A stretch of 64,000 nt of DNA, taken from positions 23,327-87,326 of the forward strand of contig JAHISX010000053.1 in the NCBI GenBank assembly GCA_018817915.1, given 5' to 3'. Under the pieces are notes generated by a model. It had not been told where the DNA came from. It did not search any database and was given only the letters and a program-made list of their open reading frames with translations. How positions within the stretch are numbered: the stretch's first letter is position 1; every line of letters begins with the position of its first letter. This DNA is from Bacillota bacterium (GTDB lineage: Bacteria; Bacillota_I; Bacilli_A; Acholeplasmatales; Acholeplasmataceae). Below, piece by piece: positions 37,318-44,960 of this stretch. Made by a program: the position numbers and the translations under genes.

Positions 37318-38343
37318 CTAGCCCCATTTAATAATGTTTGCTGCCCAGACATAACCTATACCCGCAGCTAACATACAAACTACTGAACCATCTTTAACTT
37401 GTCCTGTTTCCAAAGCAAGATGTAATGATAGTATTTGGTCAATTTGACCAATGTGACCATAGTCTTCAAGATAAATTGTTTGTGAAGGTGTTAATCCCAA
37501 TTCTTGAACCATTGAATCATGACCTGAACGTTTGATATGTAAGATATCTAAAAATGTAATATCAGATCTTTTTAAACCAGACTTCCTTAAAGATTCATCA
37601 ATACACATAAACCAATTGGGCATTGAGACTTCATTTAATCTGTTTTTCATTTTTACTGGATCAAGTAATCTTAAAGATTTCTTAGCTTCATCAACGTTTC
37701 CTGCTGTAATCGGATTACAAATACCTCCAATTTGTACACCAGCTGTTCTTGATAAAGAACCATCTGCAATGATATGTGAACCCAATAAAAGATTTTTATG
37801 ATAATTTTTCTTTAAGATAATGGCTCCACCACCAGCACCAAGATTAAACATCATAGACATGTCTTTATCTTCATAGTCGACAAAATCACCATTTCTATAA
37901 CCACCAACAACCATGATGACATTGATTTCATCATCTGCAACTAACATGTCTTTTGCCATTTTCATAGCAGAAACAGTTGTGCAACAACGATTTTGAACAT
38001 CAATACCCCAAGCATTGGTTGCTCCAATACGGTCTTGAATGTATAAAGCAGATGTCGTTAAAGGATATTCTTTCCATTCTTCAGTGATACTTAAGATGAC
38101 ATTGATATCAAGTGGATCGATACCAGTATTCTTTAAAGCATCAAGTGCAGCTAATGCACCCATTTCTTGTGTACCATCTGAAATATTGTGAGAAGGTATC
38201 GTTTTTTCTCTGATTCCTAATTTATCAATAACTGCTTGTTCACTCCATACACCTTTAGTTGCTTTGCTTATTTCTCTTGCTGTCATTTTATCTTTTGGTA
38301 AATATATGCCGGTTCCTACAATCCCTACTTGTATCTTTTCCAT
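37318..38343 (-). CDS. KASIII / HMG-CoA synthase-like thiolase-fold enzyme with altered triad
   Basis: A 341-residue thiolase-superfamily protein aligned along its length with 3-oxoacyl-ACP synthase III. The catalytic Cys is in DVQNRCCTTVSAM and the His in DILHIKRSGHDSM. The third residue, Asn in KASIII (YGNTS), is His here (DYGHIGQ). The C-terminus LAAGIGYVWAANIIKWG fits the fold. It may condense or cleave acyl-CoA thioesters; the acyl-CoA neighbours argue against fatty-acid biosynthesis. AAGGTATCC precedes the ATG. It sits between the SDR and the transporter genes. Confidence 0.75.
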   Translation of the reverse strand: MEKIQVGIVGTGIYLPKDKMTAREISKATKGVWSEQAVIDKLGIREKTIPSHNISDGTQEMGALAALDALKNTGIDPLDINVILSITEEWKEYPLTTSALYIQDRIGATNAWGIDVQNRCCTTVSAMKMAKDMLVADDEINVIMVVGGYRNGDFVDYEDKDMSMMFNLGAGGGAIILKKNYHKNLLLGSHIIADGSLSRTAGVQIGGICNPITAGNVDEAKKSLRLLDPVKMKNRLNEVSMPNWFMCIDESLRKSGLKRSDITFLDILHIKRSGHDSMVQELGLTPSQTIYLEDYGHIGQIDQILSLHLALETGQVKDGSVVCMLAAGIGYVWAANIIKWG

Positions 38344-38368
38344 AGGATACCTTCTTTCTTATTGTTTT

Positions 38369-39091
38369 TTATAAGCGCATGCCACCATTAGCATTAATTG
38401 TTTGACCAGTAATATAAGATGCATCATCAGATGCTAAGAATAGTGCAACACTTGCAATTTCTTCAGGTTGACCTAAACGTTTTAACATCGTTAATTTTGC
38501 AAATTCATCTAATAACTCTTGAGGAATAGTCTTTAAGATGTCTGTCATGATATAACCAGGAGCAATTGCGTTGACGCGCACGTTTGCACCTTTTCTTGCG
38601 AATTCTTTAGCCCATGTCATTGTTAAACCAATAACGCCAGCTTTAGTAGCAGCATAGTTTGCCTGACCAATATTTCCAAAGACACCAACGACTGAAGAAA
38701 TATTGATAATTGATCCATAACCGTTAACTTCCATTAATGGTCCAAATAGACGTGTCATATTAAAAACGCCTTTTAAATTGACATTGATTACTGCATCCCA
38801 CTGTTCATCTGTCATTTTTCTTGTCATTGAATCTTTTGTGATTCCTGCATTATTAACTAAAATATCAACTTTTCCGTATTTAGCAATAACAGCGTCATAA
38901 AATGCTTGAACACCTGCAACATCAGTCACATTTAAGTTATATCCAAAAACATTTTTTTCTGTATAGGTTAATTCACCCATATCAGCAGCAATTACAGTTG
39001 CACCTTCTTTTGCGAATGCTACAGCCATAGCTTGTCCTAATCCTTTTGCACCGCCTGTAACGACTGCAACTTTATGATCTAATTTTCCCAT
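38369..39091 (-). CDS. SDR-family 3-oxoacyl (acetoacetyl-CoA) reductase, FabG/PhaB-like
   Basis: A 240-residue short-chain dehydrogenase. The Rossmann motif is VTGGAKGLGQAMA, followed by NNAG, the catalytic Ser in INISSVVG and Tyr-x-x-x-Lys in YAATKAG, and it ends ITGQTINANGGMRL. Enzymes of this type make or oxidise the (R)-3-hydroxyacyl form. Next to a thiolase it is best read as acetoacetyl-CoA reductase or (R)-3-hydroxybutyryl-CoA dehydrogenase. A FabG role in fatty-acid synthesis is possible but no other fab gene is near. Confidence 0.88.
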   Translation of the reverse strand: MGKLDHKVAVVTGGAKGLGQAMAVAFAKEGATVIAADMGELTYTEKNVFGYNLNVTDVAGVQAFYDAVIAKYGKVDILVNNAGITKDSMTRKMTDEQWDAVINVNLKGVFNMTRLFGPLMEVNGYGSIINISSVVGVFGNIGQANYAATKAGVIGLTMTWAKEFARKGANVRVNAIAPGYIMTDILKTIPQELLDEFAKLTMLKRLGQPEEIASVALFLASDDASYITGQTINANGGMRL

Positions 39092-39107
39092 GTTTATCTC
39101 CTTATTT

Positions 39108-40316
39108 TTATAATTTTTTCAAAATAACAGCAGTACCCATACCGCCACCAATACAAAGACTAGCTAGTCCATAAGTAACTGAAGGTTGTTTTAACATTTC
39201 GTGAAGTAATGTAACAATGATTCTATTACCACTAGCTCCAACTGGATGGCCTAATGCAATTGCACCACCATTTAAGTTCGTTTTTGATAGAATGTCTTCT
39301 TTTGTAACTTGATGTTCTTCAACTAATTCTTTAATCACGCCAAGAGATTGAGCAGCAAATGCTTCATTGAGTTCAAAAAGATCAATTTCTGCTAATTTAA
39401 GATTTGCATGTTTTAATGCTTGTCTAATTGCTGGTGTAGGTCCTAAACCCATAACGGAAGGATCAACAGCACCTTGACCAATGCCAACAACTTCAGCAAG
39501 TGGCTTTAAATTAAATTTCTTGACAGCATCTTCACTAGCAAGGATAACGAAGCTTGCTCCATCGTTAATACCTGAAGAAGATCCTGCAGTTACTGAACCA
39601 TCTTTTTTAAATGCAGGTCTAAGTTGAGATAGTTTTTCTAGTGAAGTATTTCTATTGATATATTCATCTTGATCGAAGATGATGTCACCTTTACGATTTT
39701 TAATAACAACTGGAACAATTTCATCCTTAAATTTACCAGCATCTTGAGCCTTCATTGCTTTAACTTGTGATTCCCATGCAAAGGCATCTTGTTCTTCACG
39801 TGTTAAATGATACTTTTCAACAATGTTTTCAGCTGTGACACCCATATGATAGCCTTCAAAGGCATCAGTTAATGCATCATAGAGCATATGATCTCTCATT
39901 GGTTGCTCACCCATCTTAATACCACTACGTACTTGTGAAGTCACAAGATAGGGTGTTCCACTCATTGATTCAGCTCCACCAGCTACAACTAATTGATGTA
40001 AACCCAAAGCAATGTTAGAATAACCATTCATCACAGTTTTCATTCCACTACCACATACCATATTGACGCCATACGCAGGGACTGTGTTAGGTACACCGGC
40101 ATGAATAGAAATTTGGCGAGCTAGTCCTTGCTTAAGACCAGCGGGTAAAATGTTTCCTACAAGTACTTCATCAATTTGTGCCTTATCAATTTGTGTTTCA
40201 TCAAGTAATGTTTTCAAAACCTGTGAACCGAATTCTGCTGGATGAAGAGGAGCAAGTGATCCCATGAAAGATCCAATCGGACTTCTTTTTGCACCAACGA
40301 TAAAAACTTTTTTCAT
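39108..40316 (-). CDS. Acetyl-CoA acetyltransferase (thiolase)
   Basis: A 402-residue type II thiolase with the nucleophile Cys in NMVCGSGMKTV, ELNEAFAAQSLGV, GGAIALGHPVGASGNRI (His) and the second Cys in ASLCIGGGMGTA. It interconverts two acetyl-CoA and acetoacetyl-CoA, or cleaves longer 3-oxoacyl-CoA. It is the first gene of the second operon of the island, behind a strong promoter, a TetR-type operator and a cre-like site. AAGGAG precedes the ATG. Confidence 0.93.
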   Translation of the reverse strand: MKKVFIVGAKRSPIGSFMGSLAPLHPAEFGSQVLKTLLDETQIDKAQIDEVLVGNILPAGLKQGLARQISIHAGVPNTVPAYGVNMVCGSGMKTVMNGYSNIALGLHQLVVAGGAESMSGTPYLVTSQVRSGIKMGEQPMRDHMLYDALTDAFEGYHMGVTAENIVEKYHLTREEQDAFAWESQVKAMKAQDAGKFKDEIVPVVIKNRKGDIIFDQDEYINRNTSLEKLSQLRPAFKKDGSVTAGSSSGINDGASFVILASEDAVKKFNLKPLAEVVGIGQGAVDPSVMGLGPTPAIRQALKHANLKLAEIDLFELNEAFAAQSLGVIKELVEEHQVTKEDILSKTNLNGGAIALGHPVGASGNRIIVTLLHEMLKQPSVTYGLASLCIGGGMGTAVILKKL

Positions 40317-40332
40317 TTAATTTCTCCTTTGC

Positions 40333-40347
40333 GTAAAAGCGCTTTCA
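40333..40347. promoter_or_regulatory. cre-like site in the thiolase leader
   Basis: GTAAAAGCGCTTTCA fits the CcpA consensus (TGNNARCGNWWWCA) with one mismatch. Placed downstream of the promoter it would act as a transcription roadblock. A weaker match, ATGTAAGCGATTTAT, lies at 40419-40433. No ccpA gene is in the window. Confidence 0.45.
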
Positions 40348-40440
40348 GTATTTTTTAAAAAAGTTAGCATAAATAATAAAAAACTATCACAATGGCTTTA
40401 TTGCTATTATGTTTCAAAATGTAAGCGATTTATAATAACT

Positions 40441-40456
40441 TGAACAATTATTCATA
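40441..40456. promoter_or_regulatory. TetR-type operator at the thiolase promoter
   Basis: TGAACAATTATTCAT (reverse strand ATGAATAATTGTTCA) is a near-perfect palindrome just after the predicted transcript start. The same 15 bases recur at the maoC promoter. Confidence 0.7.
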
Positions 40457-40466
40457 GTACGATTTC

Positions 40467-40495
40467 ATATTATCACATGCTCATTATTTTGTCAA
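40467..40495 (-). promoter_or_regulatory. Promoter of the thiolase-SDR-KASIII-liv operon
   Basis: On the reverse strand TTGACA (40490-40495) and TAATAT (40467-40472) with 17-base spacing. Confidence 0.8.
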
Positions 40496-40534
40496 TCAAT
40501 TTAAATCATTATATATAGAATTAAATAAAGAAGA

Positions 40535-40560
40535 AAAAATAACGAATAAACGTTACTTTT
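40535..40560. terminator. Weak terminator after etfA
   Basis: TAACG-AATAAA-CGTTA flanked by A and T tracts lies between etfA and the thiolase promoter; the stem is short, so some read-through is likely. Confidence 0.4.
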
Positions 40561-40574
40561 TCTCCATCCATCAT

Positions 40575-41564
40575 TTATTCATAATGCTTCATTGCTAGAA
40601 TTTCTTCCTTTAGTAAAGGCAATACAAGTTTTGCATCTGCAACGATAGAAACATCAGCAATATCAAAAATTAAAGCGTCAGGATCAGTGTTCATTGCGAT
40701 AATTAATTCCGATTTATCCATGCCACTCACATGTTGAATCGCTCCACTGATGCCAGAAGCCAAATAAACCGAAGGGCGAACAGTTATACCTGTTTGACCA
40801 ACTTGTCGGTCTTTTGGTTCAATTTGAGCATCAATAACAGCACGTGATGCTGCGACTTCACCACCTGTTAATAGCGCAATATCTTTCAGTGTATCAAACA
40901 TATTGACAACACCTCTTCCACCAGCAATGATCAATCTTGCTTTAGTTAAATCTTTTTCATCAGATATTAAGGGATGCTTTTTAAGAATTTTTACTTTTGA
41001 AGGTGTTTTTACATCAAATATTTCATTGATGATTGTTGCCTGCTTTTGGCAATCCATGTGAATTGAAAAGACACCTGGTCTAATGGTCGCCATTTGAGGT
41101 AGTGTTTCAGGACAAATAATTGTTGCAAATATATTGCCACCTAATGCAGGTCTGGTTGCGAATAACTCTAACTTTTCTGGAGTTGAATTGAATTCGAGTA
41201 TTGTTGCATCTGCAGTAAGTCCAGTATGAACACGCGCTGATATACGAGGTCCTAAATCTCTACCAATGAGTGTTGAACCAAGTAAAACAACATCAAATTG
41301 ATGCTTTTCTATGATTGAACTTAATACACTTGAGTAATAATGTGTATCATAATCAATGAGTTTATCATCTGAAACAACAATAATTTCATCTGCACCACAA
41401 GCTGACATGTCATCTAAGTGACTTTGCTCAACTTGACCAGTTAAAAAGATGGCTGTAACTTTTGCTTGATCTGTCAATAATCTTCTGGATTCACTGATCA
41501 ATTCAAGACCTATTGCACATAACTTTTGATTGCGTTGTTCTACAAAAATTGCGCATGTTTTCAT
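40575..41564 (-). CDS. etfA: Electron transfer flavoprotein, alpha subunit
   Basis: A 329-residue EtfA with the C-terminal FAD domain: GGRGVVN, GGEVAASRAVIDA, GQTGITVRPSVYLASGISGAIQHVSGM and AMNTDPDALIFDIAD. With EtfB it carries electrons from the acyl-CoA dehydrogenase. The start overlaps the etfB stop by four bases. Whether this pair bifurcates electrons cannot be decided by eye. Confidence 0.93.
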   Translation of the reverse strand: MKTCAIFVEQRNQKLCAIGLELISESRRLLTDQAKVTAIFLTGQVEQSHLDDMSACGADEIIVVSDDKLIDYDTHYYSSVLSSIIEKHQFDVVLLGSTLIGRDLGPRISARVHTGLTADATILEFNSTPEKLELFATRPALGGNIFATIICPETLPQMATIRPGVFSIHMDCQKQATIINEIFDVKTPSKVKILKKHPLISDEKDLTKARLIIAGGRGVVNMFDTLKDIALLTGGEVAASRAVIDAQIEPKDRQVGQTGITVRPSVYLASGISGAIQHVSGMDKSELIIAMNTDPDALIFDIADVSIVADAKLVLPLLKEEILAMKHYE

Positions 41565-42352
41565 TGTGATTTTACCTCCATATATGGATAAATTAATTTG
41601 AAGATCTTTTTAGCTGCATCCTTTGGTTCTAAAACTTCTTTTGGTGATTTAGGAACAACTTGTTTAGTATATGTCTTTTTGACTCTTGTTGGTGAACCAG
41701 CTAAACCAATGTATCTTGGATCAATATCCAAATCATCAAATTTTATGATTTTAACTTCTTTATCAAAAGCTGTCCAGATATGAAAGGCATCCATATATCT
41801 TGGAGTATTCATTGCTTTAAGCGTTGTTACTAATAAAGGAAGCTCTACAGAAAGTGTTTGAGTTTCATGTTCATATGCTTTATCTAAGAAGATTTGATTT
41901 CCTTCGATTTTTTTGATTTGTTTTAAATGTGTGACTTGGGGGATATTCAAGAATTCAGCAATTTGTGGACCAACTTGCGCTGTATCTCCATCAATGGCTT
42001 GGTAACCAGCTATAATCAAATCATACTCTAATGTTTTGATGAAAGTTGAAAGAATTTTTGATGTTGCCCATGTGTCAGAACCAGCAAAACGTTTATCTGA
42101 TAATAAATATGCATCATCAATACCACGTGCATAAAGTTCGCGAATCATTGATTCCGCTTGCAATGGCCCCATTGTAATGGTAGTTACTGTGCCACCATAT
42201 AGACTTTTAAGTTTTAATGCTTCCTCAACACCAGCTAAATCATCTGGATTGATAATATTTGGAATACCGACACGGATGAGCGTATTGGTTTCTTTATCAA
42301 TTTTAATTTCTGTTGTGTCAGGAACTTGTTTAACTAATACAATAATGTTCAT
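41561..42352 (-). CDS. etfB: Electron transfer flavoprotein, beta subunit
   Basis: A 263-residue EtfB with VLVKQVPDTTEIKID at the N-terminus, NIINPDDLAGVEEALKLK and the AMP/FAD loop AGYQAIDGDTAQVGPQIAE. It forms the heterodimer with EtfA. It is linked by 4-base overlaps to acd upstream and etfA downstream, showing tight co-translation. Confidence 0.93.
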   Translation of the reverse strand: MNIIVLVKQVPDTTEIKIDKETNTLIRVGIPNIINPDDLAGVEEALKLKSLYGGTVTTITMGPLQAESMIRELYARGIDDAYLLSDKRFAGSDTWATSKILSTFIKTLEYDLIIAGYQAIDGDTAQVGPQIAEFLNIPQVTHLKQIKKIEGNQIFLDKAYEHETQTLSVELPLLVTTLKAMNTPRYMDAFHIWTAFDKEVKIIKFDDLDIDPRYIGLAGSPTRVKKTYTKQVVPKSPKEVLEPKDAAKKIFKLIYPYMEVKSQ

Positions 42353-43473
42353 GATCTTAACACCTTTCCTGCAATAACCATGCGTTGAACTTCAGAAGTG
42401 CCTTCATAAATTTCAGTTATTTTTGCATCGCGTAAATAGCGTTCTACTTCATAATCTCTAATATAACCATAACCACCCATCAGTTGAATTGCAGAATCCG
42501 CAACTTCGACAGCTAATCTTGAACAAAACAATTTAGCCATAGCTGCAGATTCTGTATAAGAAAGATTATTATCCTTATCTTCAACTGCTTTATACAATAA
42601 TAGTCTACCTGCTTCAATTTGCGTTTTTAGGTCTGCAATAACAAATTGAGTATGCTGAAAAGCTGCAATAGGTTTACCAAATTGAGTTCTAGTTTTTACA
42701 TAGGATACTGCCTTTTCAAATGCACTTTCAGCAATACCTTGTGCTTGAGCAGCAATACCAATTCTACCACCATCTAACGTTGTCATGGCTATTTTGAAGC
42801 CTTCACCAACCTTACCTAGTAATTGTGTTTTAGGAATTTGTACTTTATCAAAAATGAGTTCGCATGTAGACGATCCTCGAATGCCCATTTTTTTCTCTTT
42901 TGGCCCGATAGTAAAGCCCTTAAGGTCTTTTTCAATAATGAATGCTGAGATCCCTTTAAGACCTAATTCTGCATTTGTCATCGCAAAGATGATGTAAACA
43001 TCAGCATAACCAGCATTTGTGATGAAAATTTTGCTACCTGTAATCTCGTAATAGTCTCCACAATCAACAGCTTTTGTCTGTTGTCTTGATGCATCTGTTC
43101 CAGCACCGGCTTCAGTAAGTCCAAATGCACCTAAGTATTCACCAGTATTCAGTTTAGTTAAATACTTTTCTTTTTGAGGGACTGTACCATATTGGTTGAT
43201 TGGATGTGAACATAATGAGGTGTGAGCTGAAAGAATGGTTCCTGTTGTTGCGCAATATTTAGAAATGATTCTTATTGTATCTATGTATGCTTTAGTATCA
43301 GCACCTACACCATTGAACTCAGTTGAAAAAGGTAATCCCATCAAGCCATATTTAGCCATTTCCTTAACTGTATCTAAAGGAAATGATTCTGTCTCATCAA
43401 TTTCTCTTGCTCTTGGCTTCACGACATTTAGAGCGAATTCTTCAACCATTTTAACTAATAATTCATTTTTCAT
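42349..43473 (-). CDS. Acyl-CoA dehydrogenase (short-chain/butyryl-CoA type)
   Basis: A 374-residue FAD-dependent acyl-CoA dehydrogenase. FAD-binding motifs are GLTEAGAGTDAS and ITNAGYADVYI; TRTQFGKPI and QLMGGYGYIRDYEVERY are also present. The catalytic Glu is in ITEIYEGTSEVQRM. Size and the catalytic-Glu position match butyryl-CoA or short-chain enzymes. It would interconvert butyryl-CoA and crotonyl-CoA, passing electrons to EtfAB, whose genes follow directly. It overlaps maoC by four bases. Confidence 0.92.
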   Translation of the reverse strand: MKNELLVKMVEEFALNVVKPRAREIDETESFPLDTVKEMAKYGLMGLPFSTEFNGVGADTKAYIDTIRIISKYCATTGTILSAHTSLCSHPINQYGTVPQKEKYLTKLNTGEYLGAFGLTEAGAGTDASRQQTKAVDCGDYYEITGSKIFITNAGYADVYIIFAMTNAELGLKGISAFIIEKDLKGFTIGPKEKKMGIRGSSTCELIFDKVQIPKTQLLGKVGEGFKIAMTTLDGGRIGIAAQAQGIAESAFEKAVSYVKTRTQFGKPIAAFQHTQFVIADLKTQIEAGRLLLYKAVEDKDNNLSYTESAAMAKLFCSRLAVEVADSAIQLMGGYGYIRDYEVERYLRDAKITEIYEGTSEVQRMVIAGKVLRS

Positions 43474-43889
43474 TTTGGTGGCATGACAGTTGCATAACCG
43501 ACTACAACTGCTTCTCCATTCTGATTGTATGCTGTCGTTTTAAATTTAACTCGATTTTTTTCAAGGTTTATTTCTTCAACCTCAACAACAGCTTTAACAG
43601 TATCTTGTATGTAAACAGGTTTAATAAATTTAGAATCCTGTTGTAAATAGATCGTGCCCATACCAGGAAGTTGTGTTCCTAGAACAGTTGAAAACAAAGA
43701 TGATACTAAACCTCCATGCACAATGCGCTTTTTAAATATAGATTGTGCTGCGTAAACATCATTTATGTGTACTGGATTCATATCACCAGAAACACCAGCG
43801 AAAAGGAGTACATCAGCATCAGTGATTGTCTTCTCGAAATAAGCAGAATCACCTAACGTTAGTTCCCCAATAGTTTTGCCTTTCATCAT
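43470..43889 (-). CDS. MaoC-like (R)-specific enoyl-CoA hydratase
   Basis: A 139-residue hot-dog-fold hydratase with the catalytic pair in AGVSGDMNPVHIND (Asp and His), then RIVHGGLVSSLFSTVLG. The length and motif match PhaJ-type (R)-specific enoyl-CoA hydratases. It would link crotonyl-CoA and (R)-3-hydroxybutyryl-CoA, the isomer also handled by the FabG/PhaB-like SDR. It is the first gene of maoC-acd-etfB-etfA, with a palindromic operator at its promoter. Two adjacent ATG codons are possible starts. Confidence 0.88.
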   Translation of the reverse strand: MMKGKTIGELTLGDSAYFEKTITDADVLLFAGVSGDMNPVHINDVYAAQSIFKKRIVHGGLVSSLFSTVLGTQLPGMGTIYLQQDSKFIKPVYIQDTVKAVVEVEEINLEKNRVKFKTTAYNQNGEAVVVGYATVMPPK

Positions 43890-43917
43890 ATAGCCTTCTT
43901 TCTTGTATTCACTTAAT

Positions 43918-43933
43918 ATGAATAATTGTTCAT
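43918..43933. promoter_or_regulatory. TetR-type operator between maoC and tetR
   Basis: ATGAATAATTGTTCAT is a 16-base palindrome with one mismatched pair, directly after the predicted maoC transcript start; 15 of its bases recur at the thiolase promoter in the same position. Confidence 0.72.
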
Positions 43934-43943
43934 GTTTACCTTA

Positions 43944-43972
43944 ATGATATACCTTGTTTGATTTATTGTCAA
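43944..43972 (-). promoter_or_regulatory. Promoter of the maoC-acd-etfBA operon
   Basis: On the reverse strand TTGACA (43967-43972) and TATCAT (43944-43949) with 17-base spacing. Confidence 0.75.
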
Positions 43973-44034
43973 GCGAAATAATAATGTGATTGTCTTTTTT
44001 TTAAGTTTGTTATACACTATTATTAGGTGATGAC

Positions 44035-44640
44035 ATGGACCAAATGAATTATCGTTTACCAAAACGTAAAGATGGACAAAAAACTTTTGATCAAATTATC
44101 GAGACTGCAAAGAAGCTTTTCTCAAAAAATGGGTATCAAGCAACATCAATTAATGAGATTATCAATAAAGCCGGTATAGCTACTGGAACTTTTTACTTAT
44201 ATTTTGATGATAAGTTTGCTTTATATTCATATTTATTAGCGAAATATAGAAAATCAATTAGAAAAGCGATTAGTGAAGGCATTGGTGATTCTAAGACAAG
44301 ATATGAAAAAGAACGTCTTGGATTAAGAGCGTTCTTGAAGTTTGCTTGGCAAGATCCTTTAGCTTACCGAATTATCTGGGAATCAATGTTTGCTGATAAA
44401 GCATTGTTTAGAGAGTATTATGAAACCTTCTCACATGATTATATTAGACAACTGCATCATGCGGTAGATGATGGCGAAGTTAGAGAAGATCTAGATTTGG
44501 AAACATTATCTTATATCCTTATGGGTATTTCAAATTTCGTTGGTTTACAAATTCTATTTAGAGACACACTCACTGACCAGGATTTAGATCGCATTACAGA
44601 ACAAGTCATGAAGGTATTAAAATCAGGCATGTTTAATTAG
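44035..44640 (+). CDS. TetR-family transcriptional regulator
   Basis: A 201-residue repressor-type protein. The N-terminal helix-turn-helix (about residues 14-60) reads QIIETAKKLFSKNGYQATSINEIINKAGIATGTFYLYFDDKFALY; the rest is a helical ligand-binding domain. It is divergent from maoC, with the shared palindrome between them, so it probably represses both operons and is released by an acyl-CoA or related effector, as FadR of Bacillus is. The effector is inference. A possible promoter is TTGTCT (43990-43995) with TACACT (44013-44018); AGGTG precedes the ATG. Confidence 0.88.
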   Translation: MDQMNYRLPKRKDGQKTFDQIIETAKKLFSKNGYQATSINEIINKAGIATGTFYLYFDDKFALYSYLLAKYRKSIRKAISEGIGDSKTRYEKERLGLRAFLKFAWQDPLAYRIIWESMFADKALFREYYETFSHDYIRQLHHAVDDGEVREDLDLETLSYILMGISNFVGLQILFRDTLTDQDLDRITEQVMKVLKSGMFN

Positions 44641-44659
44641 CTCGCAAGAGCTTTTTTTT
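44639..44659 (+). terminator. Intrinsic terminator of the tetR gene
   Basis: AGCTC-GCAA-GAGCT followed by seven T residues. Confidence 0.85.
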
Positions 44660-44676
44660 ATATATTACGAAAAAAA

Positions 44677-44691
44677 AAGCCCAGAGGGCTT
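44677..44691 (-). terminator. Intrinsic terminator of the DUF2892 gene
   Basis: AAGCCC-TCT-GGGCTT on the reverse strand followed by a T run. Confidence 0.75.
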
Positions 44692-44902
44692 ATTTTTCTT
44701 CGTCTGTTGTATCTGTTGCTTTACTTGTTTTAACACCTATGATCCGGTAGATTGGACAAAATTTAAAATATGCAGTTGCAAACATGATGACTGTACCAAT
44801 AAAGAACCACAAACTTAACCAAAAGGATAATACGATAAATGCAACTCCAAGAAAATAACGGATATACTGGTCAATCTTTCCTACATTTACATCAAATTTC
44901 AT
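44690..44902 (-). CDS. DUF2892 small membrane protein
   Basis: A 70-residue protein with one or two hydrophobic segments (residues 14-48). The pattern KFDVNVGKIDQYIRYFLGVAFI at the N-terminus and FCPIYRIIGVKT after the membrane part is that of DUF2892 (YgaP C-terminal-like). Function is unknown; some relatives are fused to rhodanese domains. AGGAGG precedes the ATG. It forms a single-gene unit between the tetR terminator and tsf. Confidence 0.75.
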   Translation of the reverse strand: MKFDVNVGKIDQYIRYFLGVAFIVLSFWLSLWFFIGTVIMFATAYFKFCPIYRIIGVKTSKATDTTDEEK

Positions 44903-44960
44903 TTTCCATTCCTCCTAGCTTCATTATAAACTATAATGAGCATTTTCTTATATTTTTCAA

